A stretch of DNA of 64,000 nucleotides, taken from assembly GCA_030527825.1 (NCBI GenBank), contig JAUNAC010000001.1, forward strand, positions 248,001 to 312,000, written 5' to 3'. The notes under the pieces were generated by a model, which saw only the letters and a list, made by a program, of their open reading frames with translations, made no database searches and had not been told where the DNA came from. This document shows positions 44,832-53,376 of this stretch, piece by piece. The stretch's first letter is position 1; the number at the start of each line of letters is the position of its first letter. Made by a program: the position numbers and the translations under genes. Source of the stretch: Lautropia sp. GTDB lineage: Bacteria > Pseudomonadota > Gammaproteobacteria > Burkholderiales > Burkholderiaceae_E.

Positions 44832-46193
44832 ATGCCTGTTCATGGCCAATCAGGACTGAATGCCCTTCCAAACTTCCGGAAACCAGCGCTTTTCCCTCTT
44901 GTTTTCTTCCTGGCCAGTGCCTGGATGCCCGGTCTGGCCCATACGCAATCCGTATCGGGAGCCCAGCGCACCCCCCCAGCCCCATCTCTGAAGGCACTTG
45001 GCAACCAGGCCATGATCCAGGCCGGCCGCAGTGAGCTGCCTCTAACCTCTCGGGCAGCACAACTCCTCTATGGCCCTGGCGTTTTCCGGCAGGACACGTT
45101 GGGTAATACCATCATCGGCATCCACCGTCAGCGTGAACAGATCGTGTCCAACCGCTTTCGGGCTCGCATCAGCGGACACCTGGGTACTGCCCGCCTCTAC
45201 TGGCAGCCAGGAAATGGCTATTCCGCCGGAGACGGGGGCACCATCCGTCTGCGCCTGCTCCCCGATGACGGCAGCCATGCCCATGCACCGAACCTGGGGG
45301 CCAGCCCGCTGGCTACCGCTTACTTTACTCCCGGCCAGGCCGCGCACCAGGGTCGACCCATCTTTGCCGACACCTATTTTTCCAGCCAGCGACCGCTCAC
45401 GGCCGGCCAGATTTATCACCTGGTAATGGACAACATCCATCCGTCTCCCGACCGGAATTACATCAGCAGCAACAACAGCGTCACCCGCAGCGATAACGGC
45501 CGTCCCTCCCGCTGGATCAGCCCAACCGATTGGGCGACGCTACTGGGCAGCCGTGCAGCCTGGTCCGGCCAATCCTTCAGCTGGCTGGACATGACCCGTA
45601 CTGCCGTTGGCGGCAACTACTATGTGCCCATCCTGCAGCTTAGAACACGGGAAGGGCAATCCCAGGGCGTATCCGCCATGGAAAGTGGCGCCATAGACCC
45701 TGGCCGGATCTTCACTGCCACCCGCAACCATCCCGTTCGCGAGCGGTTTCATCCTGACCGCACCCATCGCATCATTGCGCTCTCCGTCGCCACGGCAGCC
45801 GCGGTCAAAGGTGCCTTGCAATGGCGGATCGTTCAGGGCGGCCACACCATGGCCAGCGGCCAGTTTTACACCGGCAGCGCCAACTACCGTGTTCTGGCCA
45901 ACCGGGTGGGCAAAATCTATTGGTACGATGCTCCCGTGGGTGGCCCGAAGGGCATCGTGCTCGCTGCCGGGCAGACTTATGACGTTGAATTTCAGCCAGC
46001 AGGTGTCAGCCAGTGGAAATTCGCCGATTTCCGCAACGGCAGTCACCATGGATTCAGCGCACCAGCCGCCTTCACGGAATCCAACGCCCAACACCGCGTC
46101 AACGGTGCATGGCTCAACGCCTATCATTTCAATCACAACATCTCGGCGGGTACCGATTCCAACTGGCCCATCGTGCTGCACCTGGCACCCTGA
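44832..46193 (+). CDS. Exported protein of unknown function, third of three tandem paralogues
   Basis: A 453-residue protein with a Sec-type signal peptide (hydrophobic residues about 20-36, probable cleavage near AHTQS) but no lipobox Cys, so it is periplasmic or secreted, unlike its two lipoprotein neighbours. The core starts at LYGPGVF (79-85) and follows the same motif order: NTIIGIHRQREQIVSNRFR, LYWQPGNGYSAGDGG, IRLRLLPDDGS, YHLVMDNIHPSPDRNYISSNN, WISPTDWATL, GGNYYVPILQL, MESGAIDPGRIFT, VRERF, TYDVEFQPAGVSQWKFAD, PAAFTESNAQH and SNWPIVLHLAP. GGAG precedes the ATG. The function is unknown. Confidence 0.8.
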   Translation: MPVHGQSGLNALPNFRKPALFPLVFFLASAWMPGLAHTQSVSGAQRTPPAPSLKALGNQAMIQAGRSELPLTSRAAQLLYGPGVFRQDTLGNTIIGIHRQREQIVSNRFRARISGHLGTARLYWQPGNGYSAGDGGTIRLRLLPDDGSHAHAPNLGASPLATAYFTPGQAAHQGRPIFADTYFSSQRPLTAGQIYHLVMDNIHPSPDRNYISSNNSVTRSDNGRPSRWISPTDWATLLGSRAAWSGQSFSWLDMTRTAVGGNYYVPILQLRTREGQSQGVSAMESGAIDPGRIFTATRNHPVRERFHPDRTHRIIALSVATAAAVKGALQWRIVQGGHTMASGQFYTGSANYRVLANRVGKIYWYDAPVGGPKGIVLAAGQTYDVEFQPAGVSQWKFADFRNGSHHGFSAPAAFTESNAQHRVNGAWLNAYHFNHNISAGTDSNWPIVLHLAP

Positions 46194-46231
46194 TCGAGCA
46201 CCCGCCCACCAGACGGCGGGCCGCACTGCAC

Positions 46232-46894
46232 TCAGGTCAGTATCAGGCGTGGCACATCGAACACCTCAGCCAGCGGCTGCTGGATCTGTGTACCGCGTAC
46301 CAGGGCCAGCGCCCGGACGTACGCTTCATTCACGTATGATCGGCACGCCTGCTGCGAATGGTATTCATACAGTGCCGCGATCTTTTTCTGAATATCTTCT
46401 TCGGAGAGCGGCACAAAGCAACGGTTGGAAAAATCCAGGTTGTTCCAGGCCAGCTCATAGGCCAGGATGGTCGTGCGCTTGAAGGCGCGAAACCCCTCCT
46501 CAGCCACGGTTTTGTGATCCTGATGCGTATCCGTGCTACTGGGCAAAAACACCAGTGAGGGCTTATATTCGCGATTCAGCCGAATCATCGTGTCCAGGAC
46601 GCGCTGCCGGTTTTCCGGAAAGGTGCGTACCTGAAAGTCCAACACCAGGCAATCCTCAGACGCCACCCCCAGCTGCCGGGCCGCCTGACGGTTTTCCGTT
46701 CGCAGTACATCACGCGGAAAGCCGGCTGGTACCGAATCCTCTGCCGCTGAAAAAGCGACCGTGATAACCCGATGCCCCTGGCTAATGAGGCGGGCCACCG
46801 TGCCACCGCAACCCAGCTCGGCGTCATCGGTATGGGGTGCAAGCACCAGGACGTTACCGCTACTTCCAGCAGAAAATAACTTGTCGATGTTCAT
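46232..46894 (-). CDS. LmbE/PIG-L-like N-acetylglucosamine deacetylase
   Basis: A 220-residue zinc-dependent hydrolase of the LmbE family. Metal-site motifs are VLAPHTDDAELGCGG (residues 17-31; the family usually has HPDDE) and SSTDTHQDHKTV. It probably removes an acetyl group from an amino sugar during polymer synthesis. GGAAGG lies 8 bases before the ATG. It follows the glycosyltransferase gene on the minus strand after 70 bp and converges with the third paralogue. Confidence 0.85.
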   Translation of the reverse strand: MNIDKLFSAGSSGNVLVLAPHTDDAELGCGGTVARLISQGHRVITVAFSAAEDSVPAGFPRDVLRTENRQAARQLGVASEDCLVLDFQVRTFPENRQRVLDTMIRLNREYKPSLVFLPSSTDTHQDHKTVAEEGFRAFKRTTILAYELAWNNLDFSNRCFVPLSEEDIQKKIAALYEYHSQQACRSYVNEAYVRALALVRGTQIQQPLAEVFDVPRLILT

Positions 46895-46964
46895 GGACGA
46901 AGCCTTCCATATGGCCAGTCACCAGGGGACCGGCCGGTTTGATGATTACCGGTCATCCACTGAC

Positions 46965-48218
46965 TCAGTGTCCGCTATTACGGCTAGCCACCACATCCTG
47001 CACCACATCCATCACGAGGCCAGCCGAGCGCTCGCGCGAGAAGTCTTTTGAGGCAGCCAGCGCCTTCTTGCCCAGGACGGCCGTCAGTTCCGGCTCATCC
47101 GCCAGCCGCTTGATGGCAGCCGCCATGTCCTGCGGGTTTTCCGGGCGAACGTTGATGCCAAAGCCATATTCATCCACCAGTCCAGTGGCTTCACCTGCCG
47201 GCAGGCTCATGATGACGGGCAGCCCCATGGCCAGCGCCTCGAACGTCTTGGAGGAAATCGTCGCCTTGAACAGCGGCCTGTCCTTCATCATCACGATGGC
47301 GGCATCAAGCAGACTCCAGACTGCGGGCATCTCGGCCTGATCGAATGGCGGCAGCAGCCGGACGTTGGTCAGCCGCTGATCGCGAATCGACTTGTCGACC
47401 TCGTCATACTCCGCACCTGCGCCAGCCAGCATGATGACGATATCGTCACGGTCACGCAGCAAAGCCCCGGCATCCACCGCAGTCTGCACACCCGCGCCCA
47501 TACCAATGGTGCCGTAATACCCGACGACGAACTTGCCCTGCAGCCCGAAACGTTCCACCAGCGCTGGATCCTTCGGACGCGGGGTGAAACGGTTGGTGTC
47601 GGCACCATTGCGCACGACGACCACCTTGTCGCCCGGAATGCCGCGATCGACGAGATCCTGCCGCAGCCCCTTGGTCACCGCGATGACCCGGTCTGCCGCC
47701 CGGTACATGCTCATCTCAATCCAATAGAGCATGCGGATGAGCGCCCCTTCCTTCATGGCCCCAACGGCCACAATGGAAGCTGGCCAGAGATCGCGCAGCT
47801 CGAAGATCCAGGGCAGGCGACGCAGGCGGGAAACGATCCACCCCGCCACCGCACAGAAAAACTGGGGCGATGTGGAAATCAGGATATCGGGCCGGCGCTG
47901 GAACATCGCGGCAATGCCGCCGGTGACCATGAAGGACACATAATCCAGAATGCGTTTGAGGAAACCTTCATTGGCCGCGATATAGCTCTTGACCCGGATG
48001 ACTTTGACTCCTTCCATGTCTTCCCGGAAGTACCAGCGGTTTTTGTAGCCTGCCAGTGGCCGGCCCTGCGGGAAATTGGGCGCCGTGGTGATGATCGTGA
48101 CCTGGTGACCATCCTTGACCCAACGTGAGACGTGTTCCCAGGTGCGCATGGCGGGCACATTCCGCTCAGGCGGAAAGTTATCTGTCAGGAAAAGGATATT
48201 CAAACGGCGGGATTCCAT
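46965..48218 (-). CDS. Glycosyltransferase, GT4 family (WbuB/WlbE-like)
   Basis: A 417-residue GT-B enzyme. The N-terminal half has FLTDNFPPERNVPAMRTWEHV, TTAPNFPQGRPLAGY and ELRDLWPASIVAVGAM. The C-terminal half has VVVVRNGADTNRF, VGYYGTIGMGAG and PLFKATISSKTFEALAMGLPVIM (EX7E region variant). This group includes transferases for N-acetylated deoxy or uronic sugars. Since wlbD is immediately upstream in the same transcript, transfer of ManNAc(3NAc)A is a reasonable guess. Confidence 0.87.
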   Translation of the reverse strand: MESRRLNILFLTDNFPPERNVPAMRTWEHVSRWVKDGHQVTIITTAPNFPQGRPLAGYKNRWYFREDMEGVKVIRVKSYIAANEGFLKRILDYVSFMVTGGIAAMFQRRPDILISTSPQFFCAVAGWIVSRLRRLPWIFELRDLWPASIVAVGAMKEGALIRMLYWIEMSMYRAADRVIAVTKGLRQDLVDRGIPGDKVVVVRNGADTNRFTPRPKDPALVERFGLQGKFVVGYYGTIGMGAGVQTAVDAGALLRDRDDIVIMLAGAGAEYDEVDKSIRDQRLTNVRLLPPFDQAEMPAVWSLLDAAIVMMKDRPLFKATISSKTFEALAMGLPVIMSLPAGEATGLVDEYGFGINVRPENPQDMAAAIKRLADEPELTAVLGKKALAASKDFSRERSAGLVMDVVQDVVASRNSGH

Positions 48219-48320
48219 GATCTGGGTGCTGCCTGCAAAGAACGTCCGTTCCCGCGCAGCCCGGCATGGGGGCTGGCGCGGAACTGCGGACAGGGGGCCT
48301 GATGGAAACGACGGAAAGAC

Positions 48321-49427
48321 TCAGCGCTTGAATGTCATCTGCGGCATCTTGACCAGCGTGGCGGCGATTTTCTGACCTGCATCGCCATGACCGTAATGCT
48401 CTTTCGGATCACCCTTCGTACCGATACGGGACAGGCAGATATCCCGGAATGTCTCTGGATTGTCCAGCGGTGCCAGTACGTTCCAGCCAGAGTCAACCAG
48501 CTCGGTCCATTCCGTTTCATCGCGGAAGGTCACGCAGGGCACCTTATGGAAGAATGCTTCACGCTGCACGCCCCCGGAATCGGTCACGATGACGGCCGCC
48601 GCCCGCTCCAGACGTACGATGTCGATATAGCCAATGGGATCGACAATCTTGAAACCGGGTGAGCTCGGCTTGAAACCGAGCGCGTCCACACGGGCCCGGG
48701 TACGGGGGTGCAGCGGCAACACGACCGGCAGGTGGGCTGCCAGCAGATCCAGCCCCTGCATCAGACAGCGCAGACGGGCCGCATCATCCGTATTGTTGGC
48801 CCGATGCACTGTACACAGCACGAATTTTCCTGGTTCGACACCAAAGGTTTCTAGCGCCTTCGAGCGACGCTCGGCCACCTCGGCCATCTGTAGAGCACAG
48901 TCGTACATCACATCGCCCACCTGCTCGACGCGCGGGCCACTGATGCCCTCACGCAGCAGGTTGGCCGTGGAGACATCAGTCACGGAGAAATGCACATCGG
49001 TGATGTGATCAGTCAGCACGCGATTGATTTCTTCCGGCATGCGGTTAAACGAACGCAGCCCAGCCTCGACGTGGGCCAGAGGGAGGTGAATCTTGGCGGC
49101 AGCCAGTGCACCAGCCAGCGTGCTGTTGGTATCGCCATAGACCACTACTACGTCCGGCTTTTCATCCTGATAGAGCTTCTCCAGGGCTTCCAGCATCCGG
49201 CCAGTCATGGCGCCGTGGCCACTGGCGGCGATACTGAGGTTGAAGGCCGGGGCCGGCATCCCGAGTTCCTGGAAAAATATATCGGACATATTCTGGTCAT
49301 AGTGCTGACCGGTATGTACGATGGCATGTTCGACATCCGGATATTTTTCCAGGGCCTGGCTGACAATGGCGGCCTTGACAAACTGGGGCCGGGCACCGAC
49401 AACCGAAAAGATGCGCGTTTTGGACAT
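48321..49427 (-). CDS. wlbD: UDP-2,3-diacetamido-glucuronate 2-epimerase (WlbD/WbpI)
   Basis: A 368-residue non-hydrolysing 2-epimerase, paralogous to wecB. Shared motifs are VVGARPQFVKAA, HTGQHYDQNMSD, VYGDTNSTLAG, HVEAGLRSFNRMPEEINR and LHPRTRARVD. The region TDSGGVQREAFFHKVPCVTFRDETEWTELVDSGWN is typical of WbpI/WlbD and not of WecB, whose copy here reads RNSTERPVT. It would convert UDP-GlcNAc(3NAc)A to UDP-ManNAc(3NAc)A, completing the route begun by wlbA, wlbC and wlbB. Confidence 0.87.
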   Translation of the reverse strand: MSKTRIFSVVGARPQFVKAAIVSQALEKYPDVEHAIVHTGQHYDQNMSDIFFQELGMPAPAFNLSIAASGHGAMTGRMLEALEKLYQDEKPDVVVVYGDTNSTLAGALAAAKIHLPLAHVEAGLRSFNRMPEEINRVLTDHITDVHFSVTDVSTANLLREGISGPRVEQVGDVMYDCALQMAEVAERRSKALETFGVEPGKFVLCTVHRANNTDDAARLRCLMQGLDLLAAHLPVVLPLHPRTRARVDALGFKPSSPGFKIVDPIGYIDIVRLERAAAVIVTDSGGVQREAFFHKVPCVTFRDETEWTELVDSGWNVLAPLDNPETFRDICLSRIGTKGDPKEHYGHGDAGQKIAATLVKMPQMTFKR

Positions 49428-49558
49428 TTTGTAACGAATCTCTCAGTCAGGGAGGAATCGCTATGAATATAGCTGCCCTGAAATGGCAGTCAACACAAAA
49501 GGCGCAGGGATTGCCAACTATGTACGTTATTCCCACGCAAAAACAAATAGTTGATACA

Positions 49559-49576
49559 TGTTGTCAATTAACAACA
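49559..49576. promoter_or_regulatory. Operator-like near-palindrome upstream of wlbD
   Basis: TGTTGT-CAATTA-ACAACA reads almost the same on both strands (one mismatched pair). It lies 130 bp upstream of the wlbD start in an AT-rich spacer, consistent with a repressor or activator site. The binding protein is unknown. Confidence 0.35.
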
Positions 49577-49628
49577 GTTTATCATGATCGCTTATAATTC
49601 ATTATTCATGATTTTGCCCTGACAGGCG

Positions 49629-49683
49629 TTTCTCCTGCCCCAGCCGGTTCGCACAGTGCGGGTACCAGCCGGGGCAGGAGAAA
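49629..49683. terminator. Strong hairpin after the beta-propeller gene
   Basis: Perfect 13-bp arms (49629-49641 and 49671-49683) enclose a 29-base GC-rich loop that can fold further. It lies 20 bp after the propeller-gene stop on the minus strand. No T-run follows the stem, so it may work as an mRNA 3'-end stabiliser or with Rho. Confidence 0.5.
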
Positions 49684-49702
49684 GTCATCCGCTAGTCAGA
49701 CA

Positions 49703-52363
49703 TTACTTGGCCTGCCAGCTGTAGAGATGATTGTTCGACCCAAAGTAGATCCGGCTGCCAGCGCTGGCGCCACCAACCGTGATACGCACCGGCGATGAAA
49801 CGGCCCGGCTGACAGTATGGGTCTTGGTATCGACCTTACCGATGCCGTTGTAGAGCAGGACATACAGGCTACCGTCATCAGTACGGACGAAGGCACGCGT
49901 CCCCTGGGCGAAAATCGATGGACCCAGATCACGGGCAAAGCGGCTGACGGAAACCACCTGGTGCGTGTTCGGGTTGAAGGCAAACAGATCCACGCTGTCG
50001 GCCAGACCATAGATCAGACCATTAGGTCCAGCAACCAGGTCAGTGATCGTCCGGGCCCCCGGCACAGGAGATCCCCGCCAGCTCACCTGGTGCGTATTGG
50101 GATCCATCAGAAACAGTTCACCCGAATCGGTCGCCTTGGTCACGCCGCCCGTTCCTGGCGCGACGGTAGTACCTCCCAGCAGCATGCCATTGGACAGCTG
50201 GATCAGCGCCTGAACCGAATGGTTCGGAACCAGATGCCAATGGTCGATTGCGCTCTTCTGACCATTTTCCCGATTCCAGAAGAGCATGCCGCCCCCGGTC
50301 ATGCCGTATTCTGGCGTTCCTGCAAGGACAATCTGCTTGCCGCCCTTCAGGATGACCATGGCATGCGGTCGGTTAATCGACGGATAGGCGCTCAGAACCT
50401 CCTTGAACTCGTTCTTGCCTGCGGCTTCTTCCTGAAGCAGCTTGCCATCCGGGTAGGCGGCCACATACATCTGTGAACCCAGCGCAACCATGACATTTGG
50501 CTGACGGGGAATCTGGCTGCTGTCAAACTTGTTGTCGTTACTGTTGAAATAGAAGGTGTGCATGGGGAAGCGGGTGCCACCGCAAACCCGGTTGCCTCCG
50601 CTGACGCAGACAAATGTCAGTGCTGCCCCCTGCGTGTTGTAGGTAAAGCGCACCGTTTTCTCCTGACCCGCTGCATTGCGGGTGACCAAGAGACGGTCAT
50701 GCATGTCCATGGAGATCAGGCGACGTCCCGACGGAAAATCCCGGTCCACCATGTTCTGGGCGCCCGCCTTCAGGTTCGAGGCCGCAATTTCATCTTTGCT
50801 ACCCAGTCCGCTGGCCTTGCCTTCGGCCAGCATGAATTTTTGCTGGCCATTGGTAGCGTAGACTGCATTACTTTCAGACTGACCTACGACGGCAGCCCCG
50901 GAAATCCGCTGGGTTGTCGGCAGCAATGCCCGTATGCTGCTGCTGCTGACGTTGTAAGCATAAATCTGCGAAGCGGCCAGACCCGTACCCACATATACCC
51001 AGCCATGTCCGTCGGCTGCGATGGAGCGCGGATATTGCGCCCATGATTCCTTGGCCAGCTGACCATGATCATGTAATGATGAATTCGATGGGTTGAAACT
51101 GACCAGCTGGTTGTTGGGATAGGTTGCCGCCCAGATCTGACCGTTTTTGTCTTCGGTCATGCTCATCGCGGTCTTGCCTTCGGTCTTGCCGTAATAGGTA
51201 AAGCGCTTGCTGGCAACATCAAACTCAACGAAATTATTATTGAATAATGTATACAAGCGATTTTTCGACGACAGATAAAGGGCTGAAGGCTCGTCCCCCT
51301 CCGGCTTGAACGGCGCTTCAAACTGCTGCGATGCACCTGTTTCTGCATTGATCATCAGCACGGAATAACCACCCCGCCAATCCTGCAGCCAGGTCAGCAC
51401 CACGTCCTGACCATTCTGGTCGACGGTCGAGACAACGCCCCGCGTCTGTGCTACCGGCGTCGGCACGCCGTGGTCTACAAAGCCCATGGTCTGAGCCTGG
51501 GCAGCCCCCGCACTCGCCTGCTCTTCGTCCTGAGTGGCCCCTGCGGTTTGCCCCTGTGTCTGTTCCTGGTTCTGGGCCTCCTGCTGACCCTGGCCTTCAG
51601 TCTTGCTGTTACTAGGTGAAGAGGCGTCCTGATCCTGAGTCTGATCCGCTGTTGCACCAGAGGTCTGGCTCTGGACGGTCGTCTGGCTATTGGATTGGGC
51701 CGTGGGCCGACCAGAGGAACCCGTACTGCTGCTGCCGCTGCTGCTCACACTGTCCGCCGAACCCGTCGTGCTGCTATCGGTGCCAGCAGCGGAGGTATTC
51801 TCCTGCGCCTTGTCGTCCGCTGCTGCTACGTCGGTACCTGCCGCCTGGCCACGGGCGCCTTCTGTCGCGCTACCTGATGAGGTTGCACCGCTGGATTCGG
51901 AAGTGCCAGACTGGGTCGCGCTGCCAGCCTGGCTTGTGCCACCGGATTCAGCGGTGCCAGACGGGGTCGCGCCACCGGATTCAGTAGTGCCAGACTGGGT
52001 AGCCGTGTCCGACCTTGTATCTGCGCTGGAGGATGCTCCCGACGTGCTGCTGTCGGATGAGGAAGCCGTTTCGGTTTGCGCCGACGACTGATTTTCTTCG
52101 CCGGCAGTAGAGGACGGACTATCGGTTTTCTTGCTGCTACCCTGGTCGCCAGCACTCGACGACACGCTGTCTGCGTGGTGGTGTGCACCATGGTGCCATT
52201 CGCCTGCACCAGTCTTGTGGTCGTGAGCATGCGGCAAATTGGTTGCATGGGCGCTACCGACTGCACAAGGTACGATCAGCGCAGCCAGTGCTGCAGTCAG
52301 TTGCTTTCTGCCATGACCAGGGGAGGCCGCGCGCAAGTGGCGGTCATCTCGGTTTAGAAACAT
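49703..52363 (-). CDS. Large exported beta-propeller protein with His-rich head and Ser/Thr/Gln linker
   Basis: An 886-residue protein. A Sec signal with a long charged start ends near GSAHA (residue about 41). A His-rich patch follows (HAHDHK, WHHGAHHH). Residues 65-300 are a Ser/Thr/Gly/Gln linker with imperfect repeats such as TESGGATPSG. From about residue 300 the protein has beta-propeller-like blades (for example PSALYLSSKNRLYTLFN, NGQIWAATYPNNQLVSFN, PRSIAADGHGWVYVGTG, GPNGLIYGLADSVDLFAFNPNTH, SRIYFGSNNHLYSW). It is probably exported and may bind a glycan or the cell surface. No enzyme motif is recognised. Confidence 0.8.
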   Translation of the reverse strand: MFLNRDDRHLRAASPGHGRKQLTAALAALIVPCAVGSAHATNLPHAHDHKTGAGEWHHGAHHHADSVSSSAGDQGSSKKTDSPSSTAGEENQSSAQTETASSSDSSTSGASSSADTRSDTATQSGTTESGGATPSGTAESGGTSQAGSATQSGTSESSGATSSGSATEGARGQAAGTDVAAADDKAQENTSAAGTDSSTTGSADSVSSSGSSSTGSSGRPTAQSNSQTTVQSQTSGATADQTQDQDASSPSNSKTEGQGQQEAQNQEQTQGQTAGATQDEEQASAGAAQAQTMGFVDHGVPTPVAQTRGVVSTVDQNGQDVVLTWLQDWRGGYSVLMINAETGASQQFEAPFKPEGDEPSALYLSSKNRLYTLFNNNFVEFDVASKRFTYYGKTEGKTAMSMTEDKNGQIWAATYPNNQLVSFNPSNSSLHDHGQLAKESWAQYPRSIAADGHGWVYVGTGLAASQIYAYNVSSSSIRALLPTTQRISGAAVVGQSESNAVYATNGQQKFMLAEGKASGLGSKDEIAASNLKAGAQNMVDRDFPSGRRLISMDMHDRLLVTRNAAGQEKTVRFTYNTQGAALTFVCVSGGNRVCGGTRFPMHTFYFNSNDNKFDSSQIPRQPNVMVALGSQMYVAAYPDGKLLQEEAAGKNEFKEVLSAYPSINRPHAMVILKGGKQIVLAGTPEYGMTGGGMLFWNRENGQKSAIDHWHLVPNHSVQALIQLSNGMLLGGTTVAPGTGGVTKATDSGELFLMDPNTHQVSWRGSPVPGARTITDLVAGPNGLIYGLADSVDLFAFNPNTHQVVSVSRFARDLGPSIFAQGTRAFVRTDDGSLYVLLYNGIGKVDTKTHTVSRAVSSPVRITVGGASAGSRIYFGSNNHLYSWQAK
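51887..52003. repeat. 33-bp imperfect direct repeats in the linker of the propeller protein
   Basis: Two adjacent 33-bp units (51938-51970 and 51971-52003) differ at four positions, and a third related unit is at 51887-51919. Each encodes 11 residues of the TESGGAT type. Unit number could change without shifting the frame. Confidence 0.75.
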
Positions 52364-52549
52364 TGAAACGTCCCGTCGTTAAAGAGTGAAAAGGGACGGT
52401 CAGTCTAGCCCGATGTGTCGGAAAAGGAGACAAACACCTTATACAGGGCGTCACACTAAATAACGTGGGTTTACATGATTCGCATGGTGTGCGCCAAACT
52501 TATTGGCTCATAACGTGCACACACGATCAATACAGCAATTCCGAGCCTA

Positions 52550-52565
52550 TGTGATACACCTCACG
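52550..52565. promoter_or_regulatory. CRP/FNR-type half-site pair upstream of the propeller gene
   Basis: TGTGA-N6-TCACG matches the CRP-family consensus TGTGA-N6-TCACA at nine of ten positions. It lies about 190 bp upstream of the propeller start and just past the slmA stop. The 52364-52596 spacer holds no gene. Confidence 0.4.
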
Positions 52566-52596
52566 GACGTTATGACCTGTGGGTAGCAGCAGCTAC

Positions 52597-53376
52597 TCAG
52601 CGCAGGGCAAACAATGCTGTTTGAGCAGTCAGCTGTTCGGTGGGCATCCGCTTGAACCCTCCTTTCGCGTAACGCATCCAGCGACCCAGCACATAGGACA
52701 GGATCAGATCGGCCCGGGCTGCGGCATCGGTACCGGGTGGAAGCTGTGATTGCGCAATAGCGGTACGAACGCACTGCTTGAGGGACAGCTCCAACCGATC
52801 TGTCAGCTGGTTGATCCGCAGCTGCAGACGGTCATCCTCATTGATCAGGGCATCCCCCACCAAGACACGAGTCATGCCAGGGTTGCGCTCGGAAAAGGTC
52901 AGCAGCAGATTCACGATCTGCTCGATTTGTCCCAAGCCACTTTCCTCTTCCCGTGTGATCTGGTTAATCAGCCCAAACAAGGTCGACTCGATGAATTCGA
53001 TCAGGCCCTCGAACATTTGCGCCTTGCTGGCGAAATGACGATACAGCGCAGCCTCGGAAACAGACAGGCGCGCCGCCAGCGCCGCGGTGGTCACCCGTTC
53101 ACCCGCCGGCTGCTCCAGCATGCCTGCCAGTGCCTGCAAAATCTGCAGCCGGCGCTCACCTGGCTTGGGACGTTTTCGAACCCGACGGCGTACGTCGATC
53201 TCTGCCGGCGCCGCTGCGCCCGGCTGCCCACCCTGATCTGACACAGGCCGTGCCGACGCAGCCGGAGATGCGACGCTTTCCTGTGAAGCGCCGCCCGGCA
53301 CGGTGTCGGCGGCCTGGCCCGAGGTCTGGGCGGCGCCATCCGGAGTAGGAAAAAAAGGATCAGCAGGATCGGTCAT
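52597..53376 (-). CDS. slmA: Nucleoid occlusion protein SlmA (TetR family)
   Basis: A 259-residue DNA-binding protein that blocks FtsZ assembly over the chromosome. The HTH is in RRLQILQALAGMLEQP and VTTAALAARLSVSEAALYRHFASKAQMFEGLIEFIE, the hallmark SlmA region, followed by LLLTFSERNPGMTRVLVGDAL and the C-terminal GRWMRYAKGGFKRMP. About 60 N-terminal residues are a Pro/Ala/Ser-rich extension absent from E. coli SlmA. The start at 53376 was chosen over an upstream Arg-rich frame. Proximity to argB is typical of Burkholderiales. Confidence 0.93.
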   Translation of the reverse strand: MTDPADPFFPTPDGAAQTSGQAADTVPGGASQESVASPAASARPVSDQGGQPGAAAPAEIDVRRRVRKRPKPGERRLQILQALAGMLEQPAGERVTTAALAARLSVSEAALYRHFASKAQMFEGLIEFIESTLFGLINQITREEESGLGQIEQIVNLLLTFSERNPGMTRVLVGDALINEDDRLQLRINQLTDRLELSLKQCVRTAIAQSQLPPGTDAAARADLILSYVLGRWMRYAKGGFKRMPTEQLTAQTALFALR

